Shown: positions 53,801-64,000 of the stretch, piece by piece | How the letters are laid out: each line of letters opens with the position of its first letter | Position numbering within the stretch: the first letter of the stretch is position 1 | DNA from: Zygnema cylindricum | Taxonomy: Eukaryota > Streptophyta > Zygnematophyceae > Zygnematales > Zygnemataceae | DNA length: 64,000 nucleotides | Direction: 5' to 3' | Assembly (NCBI GenBank): GCA_037447655.1 | Contig: JBBHKE010000834.1 | Location: 260,999 to 324,998 of the forward strand | Made by a program: the position numbers and the translations under genes | Notes under the pieces: model-generated | What the model was told of the DNA's origin: nothing | Seen by the model: the letters and a program-made list of their open reading frames with translations, nothing else | The model's database searches: none

Positions 53801-55696
53801 GTTTATTCGTATACATGTTCTTCTTATAATTGTAATCATTTATTCTTACTATTGTAGTTGTTTATTTCTTATATTTGTAATTATTTATTCTTATAATTAT
53901 AATTGTTCATTCTTGTAATTGTAATTGTTTTTTCTTCTAGCTGTATTTGGTTATTCTTATAATTGCAATTGTTCTTATATGTAGGCTCTTCTCTACCGTC
54001 TTTGTGGAGACTACAATCCTTTACACGCCGACCCAGACTTTGCCGCAGATGCAGGGTGAGCCTCTTCTTTTTTCTGACCAGCTCATTCTAATTTCATGTT
54101 GTTTGCATGTAGTATATATGTCGTTTTATGGTACTTCATCTTACTTATGTGTCGTTTGCATGGTTCACATGTGGTTTTCATGTTACTTACACGTGGTTTT
54201 TATGTGGTTTAAATGATTGGTATGGTGTATGATTGACTTGTGGTTTACATGAAGTTTAGATGTGGTTTATGCGTTTATTGCTGTTTCTGTGCCGATTTAG
54301 TGACTCAAAACCGGTTTAAGGGAATTCGTAAGGTATTTGTCAAACCAGCGCTACCGTTAATATCTATACTAGTAAAGAGATTATAAGCGTGGTGTTCAGT
54401 ATGTTAGTGTTATGAACCCTGATTCAGTTCCGAATGACGTGGCTGCTTTAGAACCGGTTAAAGCATTTGCGTTAAGGATAAAAGAATTAGTATTATCAAT
54501 GCTATCTTGTCGTCAGAAGGTAAAGTAAAACAGCACTGAATTAGTGTTATTAACCCTATTAACGATTCACGGTGTACTTTCGTGTTAGACGCCAGATTTA
54601 TTACACATGGAAAAATGCAGACGCATCCGACGGTCAGGGTTTTCTTATCTCCGGAGATGTTTTTCTTTTCTTCTCTTTTTTTTTCTTTTTTTTCCTTTTC
54701 GTGTATATTCTTTCTAAATTGCTGACCAATTATAGCTGTGAATGCAGATTTGGGCGTCCTATTCTCCATGGTCTTTGTACTCTCGGTTTCGTCACTCGTG
54801 CCCTTTTGAGTTCCTATTGTGGCAGTGAACCATCACGACTACATAGTTTGCGAGTCCGTTTTTTGCTGCATGTATTTCCCGGAGAGACGCTGGTCACGTC
54901 CATGTGGATGGAGTCTAAAAAGAACCAGTGAGTTAATTCGATTTTTTTTTTTTAATACGCATTCGAATTGCTATAAGAGAAAGCTTGAGGGCTCTTTGTC
55001 AATTCTCTTTTCTTTTTTTGTTAATTTACGACTATACGGCTATACTATACTATACTATTACTATACTTTTTGAGTACGCTTTCTTTTTTGAGTTGGGGTT
55101 GGGGTTGTAGTTTTGGTTTAGTGAGTTGCCGTGCTTTTCATTTTGAGTTTGGGTGCTTTTATTCTACTTGCCATTTTTATGTGTTCACGTTGCTTTCTTT
55201 GTTTTTTATTGCCCTGCTTGTAGTTTTTCAGTTTTGGCCATGCCACCCCTTTTGTACCCCCGGACTCAGATGGTTTACCATCGTGCTTTTTAATTTATCC
55301 TGTGTGTTTATTACTATACTAGACTATTACTATCTGTTACTATACTACACTATTGCTATATTATACGATACTGTTACTACACTGTTCTGTTACCTTACTA
55401 GACTATTACTATACTAGACTATTACTATACTATACGACACTGTTACTGTACTGTACAAGACTATGTTGTACTATACTCTATACCATCGTGCTTTTTAATT
55501 TATCCTGCATTTCATGTTAGTATTCTATACTATACCATATTATACTATACGAGACAATTCAATACAATACTTTTAATACAATTTTGGCTGATTGTGTGAT
55601 TACTGCAGGATAATTTTTATATGTGAAGTGAAAGAACGTAAGAAAATTGTTTTACAAGGAGTTGCCGCGATTCTTCCCGTAAATTCACGCCTTTAG
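47893..55696 (+). CDS. ECH2: Peroxisomal enoyl-CoA hydratase 2 (11 exons)
   Basis: Exons: 47893-47931, 48432-48454 (23 nt), 49354-49459, 50374-50444, 51335-51407, 52028-52067, 52851-52923, 53331-53478, 53985-54055, 54748-54927 and 55609-55696 (TAG). Phases close to 303 residues, near the usual length of plant ECH2. The N-terminal half has YTERDVALYALAVG, LPTFAVLF and DPKLLLHGEHYLQLEKPLP; the C-terminal half carries the hydratase-2 motif GDYNPLHADPDFAADAGF with catalytic Asp200 and His205, then RPILHGLCTLGF and VFPGETLVTSMW. The product ends SRL, a PTS1 import signal. ECH2 hydrates trans-2-enoyl-CoA to (3R)-hydroxyacyl-CoA in peroxisomal breakdown of fatty acids with even-position cis double bonds. 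The first exon (MDPSKVLGYEFEE) is supported by phase and the 23-nt exon, but its donor (GTGTCA) is weak. Confidence 0.94.
48640..49090 (+). repeat. TTTTCTGGACATTAAATG minisatellite in ECH2 intron 2
   Basis: About 25 imperfect copies of an 18-bp unit TTTTCTGGACATTAAATG. On the minus strand it yields repeated FNVQKS/MSRKH-like peptides, which are artefacts. Confidence 0.9.
49600..50365 (+). repeat. About 60-bp tandem repeat in ECH2 intron 3
   Basis: A dozen diverged units contain TTTAACTACCATTTTGACTG, TTGGTCCTAAATAGTGTGG and ATTATTGCGGTTTTACGTCA. The array runs up to the exon 4 acceptor. The TAAATAGTGTGG core also occurs at 1321, 26829, 40470 and 47873. Confidence 0.85.
51543..51732. mobile_element. 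Diverged TA-target MITE in ECH2 intron 5
   Basis: CACCTTTCATCGCTATTGG and its inverse (CTAATGACGATGAGTTTTG) are flanked by TA. The interior AACACTAATT / AATTAG.. is AT-rich. It is older and more diverged than the other copies. Confidence 0.6.
55085..55295 (+). mobile_element. LINE 3' UTR fragment in ECH2 intron 10
   Basis: It matches the LINE tail to its end (GCCATGCCACCCCTTTTGTA, GACTCAGATGG, TTTACCATCGTGC, TTTTTAAT). A second copy of just the last 30 bp follows at 55484-55512. A TACTATACTA-type microsatellite fills the space between them. Confidence 0.68.
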
Positions 55697-57293
55697 AGGA
55701 TTTTAACCGATTCGCGATGAATATGGTTGTATTGCCAAAGGAATTTTGGGGAAAGTTTTTTTTTTGTATGTCTTTTACATGCTTCGAGTATAGTTGTACA
55801 AATATGTATATTAGGAGAGGGAATTGTTGCATGTTTTATCATTCTTCGCAGTGTTTCTTTTTTGTGTTTGATACTTTTACATTTTTCAGAGTAGTTTTGT
55901 TTTCGTTTTTTTTTTCCAGTTCTCATGCACCGTCGCAGGTTTTTTATAATGCCTGTTAAATTTTGATTATGATATTGTGTTTTCTTTGATGATGGGGATT
56001 ATACGGTTACTTCTTTTCACATTTATACGGTAATTTGTTAATACGATTAAGCGACATGAGCCGGCTGAGGAAAAAAAAACAGGGCAATATAATTTATTCA
56101 TGCACAAATAAAGGGATCTCTTGAATGTCTTTAACAACAACCGACATAAGATAGCATAATATGACGTTTTTGTTTTTGTCAAAAAGCATAACCAGCATAA
56201 CGCTAGAATCTATGCCCTCCCCTTATTGAATATCTCTGGGCATTACAACTTAAAAGAAATATTTGCAATCGTCTAAGAGTTATTAACCGAGAGAAGATTT
56301 ATAACACCGCAAAAGTTATTCTCAGATTATTTCATTTGTGCCCAAAAACATCACAATAGTACAAACAGGAATACTCCCTCACAGAAAAAATAATGTAAAC
56401 ATGACATTCACTGTTGAACAAAAGTGCAATTAATATACAAAGAAGACGGGCAAGAAAAAGGACAACATTTTCCATATACAGCATTCCAATTTAGTCAACC
56501 GCAAGTTCAATACAATTATACTATATATGGTTACATGGATAATGAAAAAAACATTTAAAGAACAAACAATAGAACAAACGAACATGCAAATATTCTTATA
56601 AGATCTTTATGAATATCTAATGTCTCTATCTTTATCTTTATTACATAAAGTTTTATCCTCCAGGCCCTCAGATTAAAGGAGTTTTACTCCAATATTGAAC
56701 CCACACTCCTAAAACCTTAAACACCATCTTATATCCACAAACAATATCCCTGTCTGCATGTCAAAGCACAAAAATATGCGCACTTAAACTCCTCACTATC
56801 TACAAAGTTCTTCGACTTTTCTTTTCAAACTTTACTCAACTTTTCATCAAATTTTCTCAAGTTCTTGTCCACTCTGATATCGGTTCCCAAAAGCGAGTTT
56901 CCATTTTCGAAGACCAATAATACCCCTTTTACTGGGAGCCAGAATTCAATGACATCAAATGTTCTACACAGACCGCAATACATTTCCACATCCACCCTCC
57001 ACTTACATATCTTTATACATTATAACATCATACCCCAGACACCATTCCCGGTACAAATACAGGTGTTTTCTTCATGGCCCAGAGTTAAGAGTTCTTAGGT
57101 CCCCCTCCCCCTTTCCTCCACCCCGCCCTCTCTCTCCCAACCCAGAGTGTAATTTCTCCAGTCTGCGACGACAAGAACATTTACCGCTTCTCCTCTCCCT
57201 CTCCCTTGTACTTTCGCTGAAGATGCACTACAAGTCCTGTCGGTCCACCTTGGTTTTAACCACATAGCCTCTCTCTCTCCCCCTCTCTCTCCC
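55697..57293. other. Convergent intergenic DNA between ECH2 and PIRL
   Basis: This 1.6 kb must hold the 3' UTRs of both genes. 57090-57290 is pyrimidine-rich (CCCCCTCCCCCTTTCC-type) just after the PIRL stop. No further coding exon was recognised; short open frames lack domains. Confidence 0.5.
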
Positions 57294-59961
57294 TCATACT
57301 TTTGCTTGAGGTTCACTACCACTGCCTCCTTCCAAGTCATGGTCCACCTTGGTTGTATCCAAATATCGAAGTTCCGTACTTGACGGTTTTTTAGCGGCAG
57401 GGAGCCCTAAAAGCTGTGGGAATTGAGTCCCCGTCATAATACTATTCAACCATGTACCAAAGTCGAATTTACCGGTTATAACAGTAGAAAGCCATCGGGA
57501 AAACATCGCTAGCGGAGAATTGTCCTCCGGTTGGGGAGGATTAGAGAGAGATCGTTGTCGCAGATATTGAATAAGAGATTCCTGATCTTTGTCCTTGATC
57601 TCCACCAATGACGGGTCTTTCCATGGGTTTCCCTCAATTTCAAGTTTTTTGAGTCCAGTCAATTTTCCCAGTTCGAGTGGGAAATAGTGGATTTGGTTGT
57701 TACTCAGATTGAGTTCGACAAGCGAATTCATATTTCCGATGGATGCAGGGACGCTAGTGAGGTCTGAGAAGTTGTCGCTCAAATCCAAAACTTGGAGTTT
57801 GTAAAGATTGTCGATAGACGAAGGAATTTCTACCAACTGGTTGAAATGTGCGTCGAGGTGAGTCAATTCTGTAAGATTTCCGATAGTGGAAGGAAGATAT
57901 CGAATCTTGTTAAGTCCGATAGAGAGTCGCTGGAGCTTGGGGAAAGAGACTCCCATCTGGTCAGGAAGCTCCTCCAAGTTATTGAATGTGAGATTCAAAA
58001 CCTCCAATTCCCTGAAAATAGAAGTACATTTGAGTCAGACAAATGAAGTCCATAGATCATTAGATTGTTGGGCATATCATAAATATTGCACAAAACAAAT
58101 GTTGCGTAATATTAAGATTGCCCACAATGATCAGCGATATCTACGAAAACACAAAAATAATACCATGTGATCGATTAAAAACCGCAAATAAACAACATAG
58201 TATTTCAGGTGGTTCTTTACGAAAAAACAATCAAAAAACATCTGACTGAAAACCCCATATGAAAGACGTAGTACTTCATAAGGATCTATAGAACTTCAAA
58301 AGGATCTTTCTTCGATATTAAGTAGAAAAATAGGCACGACTGAACAGAGAAGAGTGTCTATGATTTTAATCAAAAAGCAATAAAGTCAGTTATGTATGTT
58401 AATCCCTAATGGTAAAACCTGAGCGGAAAAACGAATAAAAACGGCAGAAAATTCACATGAAAAGAACAAAAAACCTCCCAAAGGATTCTGAAAATCTGAT
58501 ATACACATCAACTTGCCAACAATATCAGCTCGTAATTCTGCAAAAGAATTAAATAAAGCAAAAAAGAACACCAGTACATCATAGACAAGAATCAAATGAA
58601 AATGTGAACTGTACAAGTTTCTAACCAAGATTATTCAGACGCAAGAAATAGTGACCTATAACACATAAAAATACATTAAGTTATCACATTGCTCCTCCAC
58701 CAAAAGTTCATCCAATCACACAAGGTCCTAATGCAAAAAAAATTGATTAAAACTTTCATCTTTGACTTCTGATCACCATGAGTAAATAAAACAATCTTGT
58801 TCCTGTCCATCCATTCCTCACCTGCAATTGCAAATAGTTTTAGGCAAAGCTGAAATTTTGTTCCGAGCAAGATTCAAATTTTTCAGTTTCCCAAGAGCTC
58901 CGATAGAATCGGGAAGCTGAGAAATCTGATTGGCACTAAGGTCCAAAACCTCAAGATTCACCAAACCGGCAAGGGAATCCGGGACCCCCTGTAGTCTCCA
59001 AAAAAAGAATACCAACAAACAGAAGTCAGTAATAATCTTGGGACCACCTGTATTCTCGAAGCAGAAAAGATACCGAAAATGGAAATGAGTAATAATCTTG
59101 GGGAATGGATACGGATAGGATGTCAAACAAGACAAATCATGTACTAGTGAATTATTAGTATTAAAACCTTCTTACAATTAAGTATACCACCGTATGCTTT
59201 GGCACGTGGCTCATTATGGGCTACTAAACTAAATTGTGTTATTAACACTAAGCTATGATTTTGGGTAAAAATACACTCACTTGCATCAGCGTTATTAACT
59301 CTTAACGTAGAGTAACTGATGACTACCAAACTAATAATGAAGACACTACTACACGAAGAATGCCTCGAAAAAAAAGAAGTAAAAAATATATATAACAACA
59401 AACTCACCTCCAGCATGTTCCTTGAGACGTCCAAAACCCTAACAGAAACCATCTTTCCAAATATTTCCGGTAGGGATTCTAAATCCCTGCAACTCCAATC
59501 CACCTCAGAAGCTTCCCGTGCGATGACAAACTTGATATCCTCTACCAATTTCAAAGCTGCCTCCTGCTTTAAAATACGGTTCACTTCGGTATTAGCATCG
59601 CCATTAACAATGGCAGTCTCACCCCTCCGAATGATATCTTCATAATGGCGGTACTGATTTTCAAGATCAATAACTGCCAAAAACTTTTTCTTGTCTGCAT
59701 CAGCCTCGCCAATCGCAGCAGTTCGCTTTTTTTCCTGGAAACATCGAACATGGGAACAACTCTTCCAGGGTTAGCCATCTGAAAATGGTAAGAAAACAAA
59801 ATATATACACACGGATATATGCAAACAAAGTTTTCCAGGGTTGATCACCTGGCTTCAAGGATGTTTTTAAGCGTCGCAAAGGCTGGCATTAAAAAGCTGC
59901 TACTGTTTTAAGAAAACAAAATATTTTAAGAAAACAGAATATATATACACACATATTCATA

Positions 59962-60023
<62 letters not shown>

Positions 60024-61192
60024 ATATATACATAAATAAGAAAGAAATTACAGAATAATCGGTCCCGCTGACATAACTGCCTTATATTTGTAAGATAGGG
60101 ATTTCTTGTCCGGGTTTAACTTGCCTTCATACATAGATATACATAAACATAAACATAAACATAAACATATACGTATACAAACATACAAAAAAAATGCAGT
60201 ATGTCAGCTGAACAGACTATTCTGTAACTTCTCTCAAATTGAGCTTCCATATAGATTCTGAAAGCCAAGTCTCTTCATAGGCCGCCATTAATAGACTTGC
60301 AAATATACAAGGGGGCAGGGGCGGGGGGGGTGTGAGGGAGGAGACCAAAAAATTAAGAAAAAACAAAAATGAAAAGTTGTATCAAAAGGCACACAAATAC
60401 ACGCAGGAAAATAACCAGGAAAATCAGATGTCAAAATGCAATAATATACAGAAAAGATACATCGCAATTATACAGGGAAATGATACATCACAAATATAAA
60501 ATGAAACAATACACAGTAAGAATCTAAAAAATCCTGCTACAGATACAGCGTTACTATATGAAAATCCCAAAAATGGCCGCAATGGAATTGCATTATTACA
60601 ACTTGAATTGAGTTAGGTGAACAAATCAGAACAACTCCAGGTTTCTCAGAGAAAGCTGTACGCTTTTCCTTCTGAAGATGTTATTGCAAGCAGAGAGGAC
60701 AAAAGACATAGCACACAAAGGACAAAGACAAGGACAAAGGACAAAGGACAAAGGACAAAGAACATGAAAAAACACTAAAACATGAGCAAGATAGAAAATA
60801 AATAAGTAGATAAATACAGAGCTTTACAGAATACGTACACGCAAGAAGCCAGTATTGCATCACAACAGGGGTAATACAATACAAAAAAAAACAGAAAGAA
60901 AATAAATAAGTCTTTAGCATATATACAAAAGGAAGCCAGTATAGAATCACCAAAATGGTAATACAATACAATACAAAAAAATACAGTACAATGATACCTG
61001 GATTTCATTAAACTGCTTCTTGTCCACACCAGAAGGAATATCCGCCAATAAGAGACTTTCCAGTTTGGAGGCAAGCTTCTTGTCTATGGCTGCCACTGTC
61101 CTGTGAGCCTTCTCCAGAACTTCTGCTGAGGGACGTGAAGGTAGGGCCTTTAACTTCTTCCGTGTCTCCTCCAGGAGATTCTTCATATCCAT
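57294..61192 (-). CDS. Plant intracellular Ras-group-related LRR protein (4 exons)
   Basis: Minus-strand exons: 61192-60998, 59734-59408, 58988-58822 and 58011-57294 (stop), all GT-AG and in phase, giving 468 residues. Residues 1-140 are helical and charged (MDMKNLLEETRKKL, SAEVLEKAHRTVAAIDKK), as in the variable N-terminus of PIRL proteins. From about residue 140, nine or ten leucine-rich repeats of the Ras-group type follow (VDWSCRDLESLPEIFGKMVS, NLEVLDLSANQISQLPDSIG, KLQRLSIGLNKIRYLPSTIG, SLVELNLSNNQIHYFPLELG). The cap is LEIEGNPWKDP, then a tail EIKDKDQESLIQYLRQR. There is no signal peptide, membrane helix or kinase domain. PIRLs are plant-specific relatives of animal SHOC2/SUR-8, presumed signalling scaffolds. 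The family member cannot be assigned. The frame is open upstream of the ATG but contains no other in-frame ATG that I see. Confidence 0.92.
59964..60022 (+). repeat. (GT)n microsatellite in PIRL intron 1
   Basis: 59 bp of uninterrupted GT dinucleotides, i.e. (CA)n in the PIRL transcript. Its length and purity suggest it is polymorphic. Confidence 0.97.
60711..60768 (+). repeat. GGACAAA short tandem repeats in PIRL intron 1
   Basis: Seven or so copies of a 7-bp AAGGACA unit lie 230 bp from the exon 1 donor. Confidence 0.8.
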
Positions 61193-62396
61193 GGCGGAAC
61201 TGCTTCTAAAACAGGAGAATTTTGAAGCAAAAAGCCGGAGCAGACGGTTTTGGTTGAAGAAAATTGTTTTGGAAGAAGCAAATGAATGTAGCAAAAGGTT
61301 TGGAATATAGATGAGCAGAAGTTTCAGCTCACAAGACAAGACGGTCAGCAAGAAATTTGTCCTGGCTGGCAGTTGTAGGATGCAGCATGGAGACAGGAAA
61401 GCAGCCAGGACGTTCCATGGCACAGCCAGTAAAACGGAAGGCTGTACTACTCATGTGACGGCGGTTATGGACTGGAAAAGTGAAAGTCGAATCTGTACCT
61501 ATGTACTTTATGATGTCAGCGGATAAAGCCACCTTTAATGAGAATCTGCAACAGTCCAAAGCGCTACGGCCCTAACGATAGACATGTATTCACGTCACGG
61601 CCATTTTCGTACTGTTAAAACAGCTGTCTGACAGTATTTTGTACACGTGCACGGCCTGGATAACACGGTCGATCGGATATTTGGAAGAGTCAACGTCATC
61701 GGCACCGCCCGTGACAGACTGCCTTGGACATCGGTCCGTCGATTGACGTCAAAATAGGGGCTTCGATAAAAAGGTGCTAACTTTTTCAAAAATCGTCTCC
61801 ACTATAAGATATCCTGACTGATCCGGGCATCCGGCCAAGGACAGTTTTGTCGAAAGGTACAGTTTATTAAAGTACTACAAGCCTGTTTCGTGGTATTGTA
61901 GAAGTAAATTTATCATTTTGTAAAAAATCGTACGAGGGTAAGTACTGTACTGTACTTACTGTTGGTCCTATTAACAGACACGTCTGAGTTTTGAAACACA
62001 AAGGTCTCCGTCACCTTTGATTACAATATGTACGGATTACTTTTTGTACAGGGAAAAAACACAAAATGACACCGCATTCGTGCAAAGTCGGTGATATCGC
62101 TCAGGGATGTCCGAGAAACTCGGGATATTCTTGTCATAACTTGAATAGTTGTGACGTGTCATTTTGTCATTGTTATATTTTTTTTCGACTACAATGACGT
62201 GGTAGATTGTAAGAAGTGGAATAGCAAAAAAGTAGGTTTGTGAAGAAAAACAGAGTATCAGCATTATGCTAAAAGCACCAATCGACCAATCACAGGCTAG
62301 AAAAGGCTTGCCTCGACTGGCAATTGGACCTGACGACTGCCGCCAGAAAATCCACAAATTGTACAGAGTAGAGGGATGACATTTCCAGCGACAGTA
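61193..62396. promoter_or_regulatory. 5' flank of the PIRL gene
   Basis: This is the DNA upstream of the PIRL start codon before the next TE. It should hold the promoter, but no named element can be supported. A short minus-strand ATG frame (61418 downward, MERPGCFPVS..) ends before the PIRL ATG and could act as an upstream ORF if transcribed. Confidence 0.35.
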
Positions 62397-63643
62397 CACC
62401 GCCAATCGCTATTAGAGTAGATAACGCTAAGGGTGAAGTTCCATTAGGACATTCTGTAATTGTACGGCCAACATTACAGAATGCTACAATTTGAACGAAA
62501 TTCCATTGCGGGAGAGTCTGTAATCCACGTGGTAGCAAAAGAGTGGTTCCACGTAGATATAGATTATATATTGAAAATCGTCAATGATTTTCACACCGAC
62601 CAAAAATCTTCATTTGCGTACCATGTACATGCGTACCAGGTCATCGTTCAACACAACTCTTGTACTTTTCGCAGATGCCTTGTGAGATACCACCTCATTT
62701 CTTTAGGGCTCCTGTTTTTACGCGTGACGAATGAGCACTGTCAGAAATAGTGTGACGAATGGGCGACAACAAAAATAGCATTACCAAAGTGCGTTACGAC
62801 TTACGAGATTTCGTTTGTATTTTCTGCTGGATTTTTTAATGCGTATATCGTGTGCGAAATTTTTTGATTTCTGTTGGTTGCCATCTTGACACGTATGCTC
62901 ATTATCCAACGTGTCGCGGCTCAATTTTTTATGTAATTGGTGATGTACCTCGGTGATGTACCTCACGAGGTACATCACCAATTACAGAAACTTTCGAAGC
63001 GAATGCTTCGCGAAAAAGTATCCAACGGTCACTGTTAACTCCCATAATTTTGGAGAGTATTAGCAAGATTCTCTGTAATGTTCAATAAAAACAAAATAAG
63101 ACGTACGACGTAGTACGGAGAGGTCCGAATTTCTGTAAACAAGCTCACTTTTTGCTTAATGGATCTTCACCCTAATTCGGTGCCCATTTAAAAATAAAAA
63201 AAAACCTGAAATACAATCCATAATTCTATTTTTTCCTTTACGCCTTTTAGGGTTCTTTTTTTAATTAGCGTTATTAACGAAAGTACGATGTTTATAGCGT
63301 GGTGTACGGACAGGCTTTGTCCGTACCAAAATGTACTTTCTAAAATAAAAATGAACCAAAAGTCATATAATGTAATTGCGCACGCATGTGAATGTGCACT
63401 GGAAAAAGAGACGCAAACTCAAATATTCAAATTTTGGCATATGAATTGTCAATTTTTGTACGGATACATGTATTGATGTAGACATCGATACGGCGGGTAT
63501 TTATTATTCGAAAAAACCCAAATTAGAGTTAGTGATTAATTAGTATAGATGTTTTTTTTTTATTCTTTTTTTTCCTAAATAGCGTTAATAGCACTATTTT
63601 TTTTACGCTATTTATTCCTTCACTCTAATAGCGATTGGCGGTG
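62397..63643. mobile_element. CACCG-type TIR element, composite
   Basis: The ends CACCGCCAATCGCTATTAG and CTAATAGCGATTGGCGGTG are flanked by TA (62395-62396, 63644-63645). 63170-63640 matches the central element of the 4516-6158 block. 62436-62600 is a different block, starting GCTAAGGGTGAAGTTCCATT, that recurs at 63891. Other elements have therefore inserted inside. Confidence 0.68.
62933..62985. repeat. Perfect 20-bp-arm hairpin
   Basis: GTAATTGGTGATGTACCTCG (62933-62952) is exactly inverted at 62966-62985. The 13-nt loop contains a direct repeat of GTGATGTACCT from the arm. Confidence 0.93.
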
Positions 63644-64000
63644 TACCGTACATCCGTGGACCGTACTCTGACATTCTTTTACACGTTCTTGTCTGCTTGC
63701 GACAGTATGTCACATTTACGAAAGCGTATTGTATCACATCGCAATTAATACGATGTTCACTGCGATGTGGCGACACGGTATTTCTGACGTTCCAAAAGCG
63801 ATGTGACAAAACGATACAATGTACGATATGTCATTAAAAATATTTATTATCGCTATTTAACAGTTCACACAAGAATTACGAAACAGTTATGCTAAGGGTA
63901 ACATTCCATTAGGCGGGTCCAGTAAATGTACAAACAAGTATACTAAAAACGTTTACTGGAATTCCGCTCCATTTTGTCGGGCCAATAACGAACCTTCCTC
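63644..64000. other. Gene-free terminal segment with a TE start
   Basis: A block beginning GCTAAGGGTAACATTCCATT at 63891 resembles 62434-62460 and contains a CCAGTAAATGT / ACGTTTACTGG inverted pair. It is probably the left end of another element cut by the window edge. Confidence 0.45.

Noticed and set aside
54572-54931. 119-codon frame starting upstream of an ECH2 exon
   Set aside because: Only 54748-54927 is exon; the upstream part is intron DNA containing a CACCG-type transposon end.
61329-61559. 76-codon minus-strand frame upstream of PIRL as a separate gene
   Set aside because: It has no domain and overlaps the probable PIRL 5' UTR; at most it contributes an upstream ORF.

Overview
The window is nuclear DNA of a green-lineage eukaryote (land plant or streptophyte alga; the species cannot be fixed from sequence alone). 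The evidence is five spliced, plant-type protein genes with GT-AG introns up to about 2 kb, one Pol III tRNA gene, and a piece of plastid DNA carrying the rpl16-rpl14 gene pair, an order typical of green plastids. Most of the remaining sequence is fragmentary or miniature transposable elements and simple repeats.

Layout. 1-12,400: a dense, nested cluster of TIR transposons, a 5'-truncated LINE and a tandem segmental duplication; no host gene seen. 12,433-19,974 (+): a ten-exon gene for a plastid-type pyridoxamine-phosphate-oxidase-like FMN-binding protein. 20,000-30,100: LINE 3' fragments, MITEs, several copies of one large TIR family, then AT-rich DNA. 30,101-33,263 (-): a four-exon MRS2/CorA-type Mg2+ transporter. 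33,360-36,832: further nested TIR elements. 37,084-37,155 (+): tRNA-Pro(UGG). 38,663-45,650 (-): SGF29, a tandem-Tudor subunit of the SAGA histone acetyltransferase complex, in eight exons including one of 14 nt; plastid DNA is inserted in one of its introns. 47,893-55,696 (+): peroxisomal enoyl-CoA hydratase 2 (ECH2), eleven exons including one of 23 nt, ending in the peroxisomal signal SRL. 57,294-61,192 (-): a plant intracellular Ras-group-related LRR protein (PIRL), four exons. 61,500-64,000: TIR elements again.

The host genes are unrelated housekeeping and regulatory genes and do not form a pathway: chromatin reading (SGF29), peroxisomal beta-oxidation of unsaturated fatty acids (ECH2), Mg2+ transport (MRS2), signalling scaffold (PIRL) and a plastid flavin protein. 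SGF29 and ECH2 are divergent with about 2.2 kb between start codons; ECH2 and PIRL converge.

All exon structures were built by hand from reading frame, splice-site phase and recalled family similarity. In every gene the phases close into one open frame. No transcript or database evidence was available. The most interesting points are the two microexons, the plastid insertion next to an SGF29 splice donor, an SGF29 exon border that seems to have seeded a tandem array lacking splice sites, and TIR families whose target-site duplications (TA or 8 bp) can be read directly.
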